Shown piece by piece: positions 19,601-30,700 of a stretch of DNA of 64,000 bases (position 1 is its first letter; the number at the start of each line of letters is the position of its first letter). The DNA is taken from NCBI RefSeq assembly GCF_008634025.1, contig NZ_PDCM01000001.1, forward strand, positions 1,230,001 to 1,294,000, written 5' to 3'. The position numbers and the translations under genes were made by a program. Origin of the DNA: Streptomyces albofaciens JCM 4342 (GTDB lineage Bacteria > Actinomycetota > Actinomycetes > Streptomycetales > Streptomycetaceae). Under the pieces are notes generated by a model. That model made no database searches and was not told the DNA's origin. It saw only the letters and a program-made list of their open reading frames with translations.

Positions 19601-20812
19601 TCACGCCTCCGAAAGCTCCCCCACCAACCCCGCCCTCAGCTTGGTGTCGTCGCAGCGCTCGATCCGTACGGTGTCGCAGCCGACCCACCGGGCGGCTTCC
19701 GTCAGGGCCTGTGCCATCGGGCGTACGGCCTTGGCGTCGCGCATCGACACCTGGCGGGCGATGAGCGTGCTGCCCTCGCGGGCCGGGTCCACCCGCCCGG
19801 CGAGCCGGCCGCCGGTCAGCAGCGGCATCGCGAAATAGCCGTGTATCCGCTTGGCGCGCGGGACGTATGCCTCCAGGCGGTGGGTGAAGTCGAAGATCCG
19901 GGCCGTACGCGGGCGGTCCCAGATGAGCGAGTCGAAGGGCGAGAGCAGGGTCGTACGGTGCCGGCCGCGCGGTGCGTCCGCCAGGGCGGCGGGGTCCGCC
20001 CAGGCGGGCCTGCCCCAGCCCTCGACCTCGACCGGGACCAGGCCGGAGTCCCCGATGACGGCGTCCACCTGGTCGTTCTTGAGGCGGTGGTAGTCGGCGA
20101 GGTCCGCGCGGGTGGCCACGCCCAGCGCGGCGCCGGCCTGGGCGACCAGGCGGCGTATGCACTCCGCGTCGTCCAGATCGTCGTGCAGCAGGTCGTCCGG
20201 GATGGCGCGCTCGGCGAGGTCGTACACCCGCTTCCAGCCGCGGCGCTCCGTGCACACCACCTCGCCGGTGTCCAGCAGCCATTCCACCGCGATCTTCGTC
20301 TCGGACCAGTCCCACCATTCGCCGCCCTTGCGGCCCCCGCCCAGGTCGGAGGTGGTCAGCGGGCCGTCGGCCTTGAGCCGGTCCAGTACGGCGGCGCAGG
20401 AGCCCTCGCGGTCCTCCATCAGGTGCCAGCGGTACCCCTTGGCGCGCATCGCCCGGCGACGGAAGGCGAAGTGCGGCCACTCCTCGACCGGCAGGATGCA
20501 GGCGGCGTGCGACCAGTACTCGAAGCTGTGCCCGCCCGACCAGTAGGCGGACTCGACGGCGGGGCGGCCGACGGCACCGAGGCGGGCGTACGGGATCAGC
20601 TCGTGGGAGCGGGCGAGCACCGAGATCGTGTCGAGCTGCACCGCGCCCAGCCGCCGCAGCACACCCCGCACGCCCGCGCGGCGGTCCGGCGCGCCGAGGA
20701 AGCCCTGCGCGCGCAGGGCCAGACGCCGGGCGTCGTCGGCGGACAGGGACGTCACGGGCTTCGGCGTCGCGCACTTCGGTGTCACGGACCTGGCAGGCGT
20801 GGCAGCTGTCAT
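19601..20812 (-). CDS. YcaQ/AlkX-like winged-helix DNA glycosylase
   Basis: 403 aa, winged-helix family HTH_42. Members include E. coli YcaQ and Streptomyces AlkZ, which unhook DNA interstrand crosslinks or remove bulky alkylated bases. The catalytic motif in this family is Q-hydrophobic-Q (AlkZ) or Q-hydrophobic-D (YcaQ/AlkX). Here residues 59-61 read QLD in [17 protein letters not shown], pointing to the AlkX/YcaQ branch. Other landmarks are [31 protein letters not shown] and [13 protein letters not shown]. The start is uncertain: ATG 20812 gives [10 protein letters not shown]..., while an in-frame GTG at 20755 gives [11 protein letters not shown], closer to shorter homologues. It runs divergently from secA across a G-rich spacer. 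Confidence 0.88.
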   Translation of the reverse strand: MTAATPARSVTPKCATPKPVTSLSADDARRLALRAQGFLGAPDRRAGVRGVLRRLGAVQLDTISVLARSHELIPYARLGAVGRPAVESAYWSGGHSFEYWSHAACILPVEEWPHFAFRRRAMRAKGYRWHLMEDREGSCAAVLDRLKADGPLTTSDLGGGRKGGEWWDWSETKIAVEWLLDTGEVVCTERRGWKRVYDLAERAIPDDLLHDDLDDAECIRRLVAQAGAALGVATRADLADYHRLKNDQVDAVIGDSGLVPVEVEGWGRPAWADPAALADAPRGRHRTTLLSPFDSLIWDRPRTARIFDFTHRLEAYVPRAKRIHGYFAMPLLTGGRLAGRVDPAREGSTLIARQVSMRDAKAVRPMAQALTEAARWVGCDTVRIERCDDTKLRAGLVGELSEA

Positions 20813-20897
20813 GAGGCTCAGAGTAAGAGCCGCCACTGACAACGGCCGGTGCCGACGGGGCTGGGACGGAGCTCGGGCGGGTGCCGTCGGGGCGCCG

Positions 20898-21000
20898 CCC
20901 ACCCACCGCCCCGGCCCCCACCGCCCCACCACACCCAGCCCATCACATCCCACACCCAGCCCCACCACACGCCCCACCCAGCCCCTCCGACCGCCCACCC
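20898..21000 (-). other. G-rich tract (minus strand) with quadruplex potential
   Basis: The plus strand is a C/A-only run with repeated CCCA(C)C blocks. The minus strand therefore carries more than a dozen GGG or GGGG runs separated by 1-7 nt. It sits between the divergent DNA glycosylase and secA genes, upstream of the glycosylase on its sense strand. It could fold as DNA or RNA G-quadruplex; this is inference from composition. Confidence 0.5.
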
Positions 21001-21224
21001 GGCACCTTCCACCGCCCTCGTGCGTTCACCTTCGCGGAAGCTGTGCACCGGGGAGCGGTGCGCTTCGCGGCGGTGGACCTCCCGGCCGGATGGGGTCCTC
21101 CTTTACGATGGCCGTTGCGGCGGGGCCTGCCCCTTGGAAAAATGCCGCGCCCGCGCACCCTCCCCCTGCCTGCGGCGGGGGGTACCCCCAGCGCCAGGCC
21201 CGACCGGCAAGGAGACCAGCCCAA

Positions 21225-24053
<2,829 letters not shown>

Positions 24054-24082
24054 CGCCACCCGGCGCTCCACGGAGCGCGTGA

Positions 24083-24125
24083 GGCCGGGGCGCCGTGGCA
24101 TCGAGCCACGGCGCCCCGGCCTTTT
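24083..24125 (+). terminator. secA intrinsic terminator
   Basis: GGCCGGGGCGCCGTGGC pairs perfectly with GCCACGGCGCCCCGGCC (17 bp) around a 5-nt loop, followed by TTTT, 29 nt after the secA stop. Confidence 0.92.
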
Positions 24126-24135
24126 CGGTGGCCCG

Positions 24136-24223
24136 CGCCTGTGAGGCGGGCGGCCTTCGCCTGTGAGGCGGGCGGTCTACGCCTGTGAGGCGGGCGGTCT
24201 TCGCCTACGAGGCAGGTGCCTTA
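24136..24223. repeat. 22-bp tandem repeat, 4 copies, each a mini-hairpin
   Basis: Four units of exactly 22 bp start CGCCTGTGAGGCGGGCGG; the last unit has diverged. Each holds the inverted repeat CGCCT-GTG-AGGCG. The array lies between the secA terminator and the convergent Rv3235-family gene. Confidence 0.92.
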
Positions 24224-24242
24224 CGGCTACGGGGTGACCGGC

Positions 24243-24767
24243 TCACCAGACCGGGCTCGACGGGCCGATGTCCAGGGCGGCGCAGCGCCACCGGGCGTCA
24301 CCGCCCCGCTCCAGCCGGAAGGCGAGGGCGCGCAGCCGCTCGCCGGAGGCGATGCGGGCGAAGGCCTCGATGACGTCCGGGCGCGGCCGGCACAGGCCGC
24401 AGTGCCGGACCGCCGGGGCCGGTGCGCGGCGTCCCGCTCCGGAGTCCGAGGGCCGCAGCGGCGCCTGCGGGGCCAGCTCGACGAGGCGGTCGTACGCGGC
24501 GGGCAGCGCATGGCCCAACAGGGCGTGCACCGGACGCCGGCCACTGAGGGTGAGCAGGAGCTGCTCGGCGAACCACTCGTGCGGCGCGGGCGGGGAAGCC
24601 CGGCGCCTGCCCGCGGCGGCCGGCGCGGTACGCGGCCCGGCCGGGCGCCTGGAATCGCGGCGTCCCGGCGGACCGCTACGGGGACGGCCCGGCCCCGCCG
24701 TCGACGCGCCCCTGGAGGAGCGGACGCGGGCGGGCGTGCGGGCGTCGGACTGGGTGGTGACGGTCAT
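24243..24767 (-). CDS. Rv3235 family protein
   Basis: 174 aa, an actinobacterial conserved protein of unknown function found next to secA in many genomes. The first 60 residues are Arg/Pro/Ala-rich and probably disordered. The conserved part starts at EWFAEQLLLTLSGRRPVHALLGH and ends in RHCGLCRPRPDVIEAFARIASGERLRALAFRLE, followed by WRCAALDIG. Two Cys in the CGLC motif are visible. There is no signal peptide or membrane segment. It converges on secA and is divergent from the DUF6912 gene. No good ribosome site precedes ATG 24767. Confidence 0.82.
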   Translation of the reverse strand: MTVTTQSDARTPARVRSSRGASTAGPGRPRSGPPGRRDSRRPAGPRTAPAAAGRRRASPPAPHEWFAEQLLLTLSGRRPVHALLGHALPAAYDRLVELAPQAPLRPSDSGAGRRAPAPAVRHCGLCRPRPDVIEAFARIASGERLRALAFRLERGGDARWRCAALDIGPSSPVW

Positions 24768-25054
24768 GGTGGGCCCCCGTTCGGCCGGCCCGGTGGATAC
24801 CGGGCAGTAGCTTCGGTGGGGGTTCTTCTACCGACGGCGCGACGGCAGCGGCAACCGCCCGCGGCCGGGCCGTGGACAGGCCCGCGAATTCACCCGTCAG
24901 GGGGATGGCAGTGCTGCTAGGGGCGCGGGCCGGCCCGCGCACGGTGCCGGGCGGCGCCGGGGCGGACGGCGCCGGAGCACGACGGGGGACGCGCGCCCGT
25001 ATGCTGGCCGGGCAGTTTTTTCCAGGACCGGCGAAGTGAGCGGAAGCGGCAGCC

Positions 25055-25561
25055 ATGCGCGTGTATGTCCCCCTGACCCTGCCCGGACTCGCGGCGGCGC
25101 ACGAAGCCGGGGAGTTGGGCCCCGGCCCGCTGGACGCCTACGCCGTCACCCCCGCGCTCCGTGAGTGGTACGTCTCCGACGACATCGAGGAACTGGAGTA
25201 CGCGGCGCTCAACCGGGCCGCGCAGGGCTCGCTGCGCCGGCTGGCGGCCGACCCGGAGGCCCCGCGGCGCCGGGTCGTGGTGGCCGTGGACGTACCGGAC
25301 GGAGCGGCCGTCGCCGACCCCGACCGCGGTCTGGACCAGGCGGCGCTGGGCGAGGTCCGGATCGCGGGACCGGTGCCGATGGCGAAGGCCGCCGCGGTGC
25401 ACGTGGACTCCGACGACGCGGCCGAGGACGTCGCGGCGGCCGCCGACGCGCTGGGCGCGGCCGACCTCGGCGACGACGACGCGCGGTTCACGGTCGACGG
25501 CGCGGAGGACCACGAGCTGATGTGGTTCGGCGTGCAGGAGATCCCCAACTTGATCGCCTGA
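25055..25561 (+). CDS. DUF6912 family protein
   Basis: 168 aa, small acidic cytosolic protein conserved in actinobacteria. It begins MRVYVPLTLPGLAAAHEAGE and continues AYAVTPALREWYVSDDIEELEYAALNRAA. The middle is rich in Asp/Ala (HVDSDDAAEDVAAAADALGAADL), and it ends in HELMWFGVQEIPNLIA. It contains no catalytic motif that I recognise. ATG 25055 follows a weak GGAAGCGG purine stretch. The gene is followed at once by an 8-bp repeat array and a hairpin. Function unknown. Confidence 0.8.
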   Translation: MRVYVPLTLPGLAAAHEAGELGPGPLDAYAVTPALREWYVSDDIEELEYAALNRAAQGSLRRLAADPEAPRRRVVVAVDVPDGAAVADPDRGLDQAALGEVRIAGPVPMAKAAAVHVDSDDAAEDVAAAADALGAADLGDDDARFTVDGAEDHELMWFGVQEIPNLIA

Positions 25562-25636
25562 CCGCCTGATCGCCTGACCGTCCGGTCGCCTGATCGCCTG
25601 ACCGCCTGGCCGTCCGACCGTCCGACCGTCTGATCG
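25555..25636. repeat. 8-bp tandem repeat (GATCGCCT / GACCGCCT / GACCGTCC)
   Basis: About ten degenerate octamers in tandem start at the very end of the DUF6912 gene and run into the spacer. They end at the stem-loop 25637-25660. Confidence 0.85.
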
Positions 25637-25660
25637 CCTGAGGGCTCGCGGGCCCTCAGG
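25637..25660 (+). terminator. stem-loop after the DUF6912 gene
   Basis: CCTGAGGGC and GCCCTCAGG form a perfect 9-bp stem with a 6-nt loop. No T-tract follows. It lies 76 nt after the DUF6912 stop and before the HAD gene, so it probably separates the two transcripts. Confidence 0.55.
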
Positions 25661-25717
25661 CCTGTGGCACCACCGCTCATGACTGGGCTGTCGGTGGTCC
25701 CGGGTACGGTCTTGGAC

Positions 25718-26410
25718 ATGGGGACGAACGTGACGCACATCGTCTGGGACTGGAACGGCACGCTCTTTCACGACACCGACGCGGTGATGGGCGCGACCAA
25801 CGCCGCCTTCGCCGAGCTCGGACTGCCCCCGATCACCCTCGAACGCTACCGGGAGCTGTACTGCGTCCCGATCCCGCGGTTCTACGAGCGGCTCCTGGGC
25901 CGGCTGCCGACGCAGGACGAGTGGCTGGTCATGGACGAGGCGTTCCACCGGCACTACGCCACCCACCGGCCCGCCTGCGGGCTCACGGAGGGCGCGGAGC
26001 GGCTGCTGGAGAGCTGGCAGCGGGCGGGCCGCAGCCAGTCGATCCTGAGCATGTACGGACACGACGAGCTGATGCCGCTGGTGCGGGGCTTCGGCATCGA
26101 GTCGCGCTTCGTGCGCGTGGACGGCCGTACGGGCCCCTCCGGCGGCAGCAAGAGCGAGCACATGGTGCGCCACCTCGCGGCCCTGACCGCCGGGCCCGCC
26201 GCGCCGGACGGGACGGGCCGAATAGACCCGGCGCGCACGGTGGTGATCGGCGACGCGGTCGACGACGCCGTGGCGGCCCGCCACGCCGGGGCGCACGCGG
26301 TGCTCTACACGGGCGGCTCGCACAGCCGCGCGAGCCTGGCGGCCGCGGGGGTTCCGGTGGTGGACACCCTCGCGGAGGCGGTGGAGGCGGCCACGGAGAT
26401 CGCCGCGTAG
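25718..26410 (+). CDS. HAD-family hydrolase (phosphatase)
   Basis: 230 aa, a haloacid-dehalogenase-fold phosphatase. Motif I is VWDWNGTLFHD near the N-terminus (Asp nucleophile; the common DxDGT is DWNGT here). A helical cap follows, then motif II (SILSMYGHDEL), a Lys region (GGSKSEHMVRHL) and motif III/IV (TVVIGDAVDDAVAARHAG). The size and cap resemble phosphoglycolate-phosphatase-like enzymes, but the substrate cannot be told. ATG 25718 is chosen because it starts close to motif I. TACGGT lies 8 nt before it, so the mRNA may be leaderless; an in-frame ATG at 25664 would add 18 residues. Confidence 0.88.
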   Translation: MGTNVTHIVWDWNGTLFHDTDAVMGATNAAFAELGLPPITLERYRELYCVPIPRFYERLLGRLPTQDEWLVMDEAFHRHYATHRPACGLTEGAERLLESWQRAGRSQSILSMYGHDELMPLVRGFGIESRFVRVDGRTGPSGGSKSEHMVRHLAALTAGPAAPDGTGRIDPARTVVIGDAVDDAVAARHAGAHAVLYTGGSHSRASLAAAGVPVVDTLAEAVEAATEIAA

Positions 26411-26595
26411 CCGTACGCCGTACGCCGTACGCCGCACGCCGACCGGGCCCGTGGCGCGAACCGATCCGCAGGCGCCGCCCCACAGCCCTCTGCCTGCGAA
26501 CTCCGACCCGCCGCCCCCGGCCTGCGAGCTCCGACCCGGGCCCCCGACCCGCAAGCTCCGCCCGCAGGCCCGGACCCGCAACCCCCGCCCCGTAA
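26411..26595. repeat. spacer with 7-bp GCCGTAC repeats and a degenerate ~28-bp repeat
   Basis: Immediately after the HAD stop there are three and a half GCCGTAC heptamers (26412-26440). Then four degenerate units of about 28 bp (26503-26595) contain CCTGCGAACTCCGACCCG-like sequence. The spacer lies between convergent genes and has no coding signal. Confidence 0.75.
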
Positions 26596-26607
26596 CCCGC
26601 CCGTCCC

Positions 26608-27174
26608 CTACGTAACCGGCGCCTTCGACCGCAGCACCGCGATGAACTCGCGCATCCAGCCGGAGTGGTCCGGCCAGGCGCGGGAGGAGACCAGCGTGCC
26701 GTCGACGACGACCTCGGCGTCGCGGAAGGTGGCGCCGGCGCCCTGCATGTCCATTTCGAGGGCGGGGTAGGCGGTGACGCGGCGCCCGTTGAGGCCGCCG
26801 ATGGCGGCGGTCAGCAGCGGGCCGTGGCAGATCTGGGCGACCGGCTTGTCCGCGTCGAAGAAGGACTTCACCAGTTTGCGCAGCTCGGGGTCGTTGCGCA
26901 GATATTCGGGCGCCCGCCCGCCGGGGACCACCAGGGCGGCGTACTGCCCCGGGTCCACCTCGGAGAAGGCAAGGTCGGCGGGCCAGGTGTAGCCGGGCTT
27001 CTCGGTGTAGGTGTCGAACCCGGGTTCGAAGTCGTGTACGACCATGCGCAGCGTCTTGCGGGCGGGCGCGGCGATGTGCACGTCGTAGCCCTCCTCGCGC
27101 AGCCGCTGGTAGGGGTAGAGGACCTCCAGGGACTCCGCCGCGTCGCCGGTCACGATCAGGATCTTGGCGGCCAT
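26608..27174 (-). CDS. DJ-1/PfpI family protein
   Basis: 188 aa, a class I glutamine-amidotransferase-like fold used by deglycases, proteases and stress proteins. The nucleophile elbow is AQICHGPLL with Cys116 followed by His117. The start MAAKILIVTGDAAESLEVLYPYQRLREEGYDVHIAAPAR and the GGRAPEYLR loop are typical. ATG 27174 is chosen because GGAGGT sits 8 nt upstream. Chemistry is uncertain: family members include methylglyoxal-handling and protease-like enzymes. The gene converges on the HAD hydrolase and is divergent from the glutamate dehydrogenase gene. Confidence 0.92.
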   Translation of the reverse strand: MAAKILIVTGDAAESLEVLYPYQRLREEGYDVHIAAPARKTLRMVVHDFEPGFDTYTEKPGYTWPADLAFSEVDPGQYAALVVPGGRAPEYLRNDPELRKLVKSFFDADKPVAQICHGPLLTAAIGGLNGRRVTAYPALEMDMQGAGATFRDAEVVVDGTLVSSRAWPDHSGWMREFIAVLRSKAPVT

Positions 27175-27718
27175 GCCGTCCACCTCCGCTGGGGTTGCGT
27201 GGCCCGCGCGGACGTGCTCTTCATCACATTCGCGCGCGGATCGTCCGCTCCTCGGTGTCCCGCTCAACGTCCTCCGGATCGCCGTGCTTGCCAAGCCCCC
27301 GCGGGATACCGTGGGATTCCAGGGGTGGCGCCGCTGCGTCGCGTCGCTGTCCGGATCGTCAAATTTCGGCTAGTGGTTTTGTACACAGCTGGACCATGAC
27401 GGCACCCGTACCGAGAGCGATAGCCTTGCATCGTGATCAGCGCGATAACTCGCGGGGGCATCGAGGCCCTCGCCCTGCGCCCGGAACAGCAAGGCGGCCG
27501 GGCGACCGCTGATCGTTGCGACCACGGCCTCCCGCCGGCTCCCCGCGGAGCCGCGCCCCACGGCCCGGTCATCGCTCATCGCGGCACAGTGTCGTCTCCG
27601 ACCGGACTCTTCCCCGCGCTGTGGCGGGGGAACCCTCACCGGCCGCTCCGGTGCTGTGCAGCTTCCACGGATCTCATCCACGACGTCACGCAACGGCGCG
27701 CGACAGGAGCCAGAGGAC
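27175..27718. promoter_or_regulatory. 544-bp divergent intergenic region (DJ-1 / glutamate dehydrogenase)
   Basis: No gene is supported here. A short AT-richer island at about 27355-27405 (AAATTTCGGCTAG, GTTTTGTACACAG) is the most promoter-like stretch. A second candidate is GCGATAACT near 27440. Convincing paired -35/-10 boxes or a known operator were not found. Confidence 0.35.
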
Positions 27719-30700
27719 ATGCAGACCAAGCTGGACGAAGCCAAGACCGAGCTGCTCGCGCGGGCCGCCCGGGTCGCTGAAAGCAGCCCGGCCGGGGGAC
27801 AGGCACCGGTACAGGGCCTCGACCCGGACACCCTTCTGGGATACCTCCAGCGCTACTACCTGCACACCGCGCCGGAGGACCTCACCGGCCGTGACCCGGT
27901 GGACGTCTTCGGCGCCGCGCTCTCCCACTACCGACTGGCCGAGAACCGCCCCCAGGGCACCGCGAACGTACGGGTGCACACCCCGACGGTCGAGGAGAAC
28001 GGCTGGACGTGCAGCCACTCCGTCGTCGAGGTCGTCACCGACGACATGCCCTTCCTCGTCGACTCGGTCACCAACGAGCTGTCGCGTCAGGGCCGCGGCA
28101 TCCACGTCGTGATCCACCCGCAGGTCATCGTCCGCCGCGACGTGACCGGCAAGCTCATCGAGGTCCTCGACAACACGTGTGACCTGCACGGCCGGACCGG
28201 CAAGGACAAGTCGGGCAAGGGCAAGGGCAAGGACCTGCCGCACGACGCGCTGATCGAGTCGTGGATCCACGTCGAGATCGACCGGGAGACCGACCGCGCC
28301 GACCTGAAGCAGATCACCAAGGATCTGCTGCGCGTCCTGTCCGACGTGCGCGAGGCCGTCGAGGACTGGGAGAAGATGCGCGACGCCGCGCTGCGCATCG
28401 CCGACGAGCTGCCCACCGAGCCGACCGCCGACGACCTGCGCGACCAGGAGGTCGACGAGGCCCGCGAGCTGCTGCGCTGGCTGGCCGCCGACCACTTCAC
28501 GTTCCTCGGCTACCGCGAGTACGAGCTGACCTCGGCCCCCGGCGAGTCCGGCGACGAGGAGGACGTGCTGACCGCCGTGGCCGGCACCGGCCTGGGCATC
28601 CTGCGCTCCGACCCCGCGCACAGCGAGGGCGACGACGGCCACCCCGTCTCCCCGTCCTTCAACCGGCTCCCCAAGGACGCGCGCGCCAAGGCCCGCGAGC
28701 ACCGGCTGCTGATCCTGACCAAGGCCAACAGCCGCTCCACCGTGCACCGCCCCTCGTACCTCGACTACGTGGGCGTGAAGAAGTTCGACGCGGACGGCAA
28801 CGTCATCGGCGAGCGCCGGTTCCTGGGCCTGTTCTCCTCGGCCGCGTACACCGAGTCCGTACGCCGTGTGCCGGTCATCCGCCGCAAGGTCGCCGAGGTC
28901 CTCGACGCGGCCGGCTTCACCCCGAACAGCCACGACGGACGCGACCTCCTCCAGATCCTGGAGACCTACCCGCGCGACGAGCTGTTCCAGACGCCCGTCG
29001 ACCGGCTCCAGTCCATCGTCACCAGCGTCCTGTACCTCCAGGAGCGCCGCCGGCTGCGGCTGTACCTGCGCCAGGACGAGTACGGGCGCTACTACTCGGC
29101 GCTGGTCTACCTGCCGCGCGACCGCTACACGACCGCCGTACGGCTGCGGCTGATCGACATCCTCAAGGAGGAACTGGGCGGCATCAGCGTCGACTTCACC
29201 GCCTGGAACACCGAGTCGATCCTCTCCCGGCTGCACTTCGTCGTCCGGGTGCAGCCCGGCGCGACGCTGCCGGACCTCACCGACGCGGACGCCGAGCGCA
29301 TCGAGGCGCGCCTGGTCGAGGCCGCCCGGTCCTGGGCCGACGGCTTCGCGGAAGCGCTGACCGCCGAGGTCGGCGAGGAGAAGGCCGCCGAGCTGCTGCG
29401 CCGCTACAACCACGCCTTCCCCGAGGGCTACAAGGCCGACAACCCGCCGCGCAGCGCGGTCGCCGACCTCCAGCACCTGGAGAAGCTGACGGCGAAGGGC
29501 GGCAACGACTTCGAGGTCAGCCTGTACGAGCCGGTCGGCGCGGGCCCCGACGAGCGCCGCTTCAAGATCTACCGCACCGGTGAGCCGGTCTCGCTGTCCA
29601 AGGTCCTGCCGCTGCTGAACCGTCTCGGCGTCGAGGTCGTCGACGAGCGCCCGCACGAGCTGCGCTGCACCGACGGCACCACCGCCTGGATCTACGACTT
29701 CGGGCTGCGCATCCCCGAGCGGATGAACGGCGACGACGCGCGCGAGCGCTTCCAGGACACCTTCACGGCGGTGTGGACCGGCCGGGCGGAGAGCGACAAC
29801 TTCAACAAGCTGGTGCTGCGGGCCGGCCTGAACTGGCGCCAGGCGATGGTGCTGCGCGCGTACGCCAAGTACCTGCGGCAGGCCGGTTCGACCTTCAGCC
29901 AGACGTACATGGAGGACACCCTCTCCAACAACGTCCACACCACCCGGCTGCTGGTCAGCCTCTTCGAGGCGCGGATGTCGCCGGAGCGGCAGCGGGCCGG
30001 CACCGAGCTGATCGACGGGCTGCTGGAAGAGCTGGACGGCGCGCTGGACCAGGTCGCGAGCCTGGACGAGGACCGCATCCTGCGCTCCTTCCTCACCGTC
30101 ATCAAGGCGACCCTGCGCACCAACCACTACCAGAAGAACGCCGACGGGCAGCCGCACGCCTACCTGTCGATGAAGCTCGACCCGCAGGCCATCCCGGACC
30201 TGCCGGCGCCGCGCCCGGCGTACGAGATCTGGGTGTACTCGCCGCGCGTCGAGGGCGTCCACCTGCGCTTCGGCAAGGTCGCGCGCGGTGGTCTGCGCTG
30301 GTCGGACCGGCGGGAGGACTTCCGTACGGAGGTGCTCGGCCTGGTCAAGGCGCAGATGGTCAAGAACACCGTCATCGTGCCGGTGGGCGCCAAGGGCGGC
30401 TTCGTCGGCAAGCGGCTGCCGGACCCGTCGGTGGACCGCGACGCGTGGCTGGCCGAGGGCATCGCCTGCTACAAGACGTTCATCTCCGGTCTGCTGGACA
30501 TCACCGACAACCTGGTCGGCGGCGAGGTCGTGCACCCGGCGGACGTCGTACGGCACGACGAGGACGACACGTACCTCGTCGTCGCGGCCGACAAGGGCAC
30601 CGCGACGTTCTCCGACATCGCCAACGAGGTGGCCGAGTCGTACGGCTTCTGGCTCGGCGACGCGTTCGCGTCCGGCGGCAGCGCCGGCTACGACCACAAG

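Noticed and set aside
27433..27780. 115-codon plus-strand frame before the glutamate dehydrogenase
   Set aside because: Overlaps the dehydrogenase start in another frame, low complexity, no ribosome site and no family signature.
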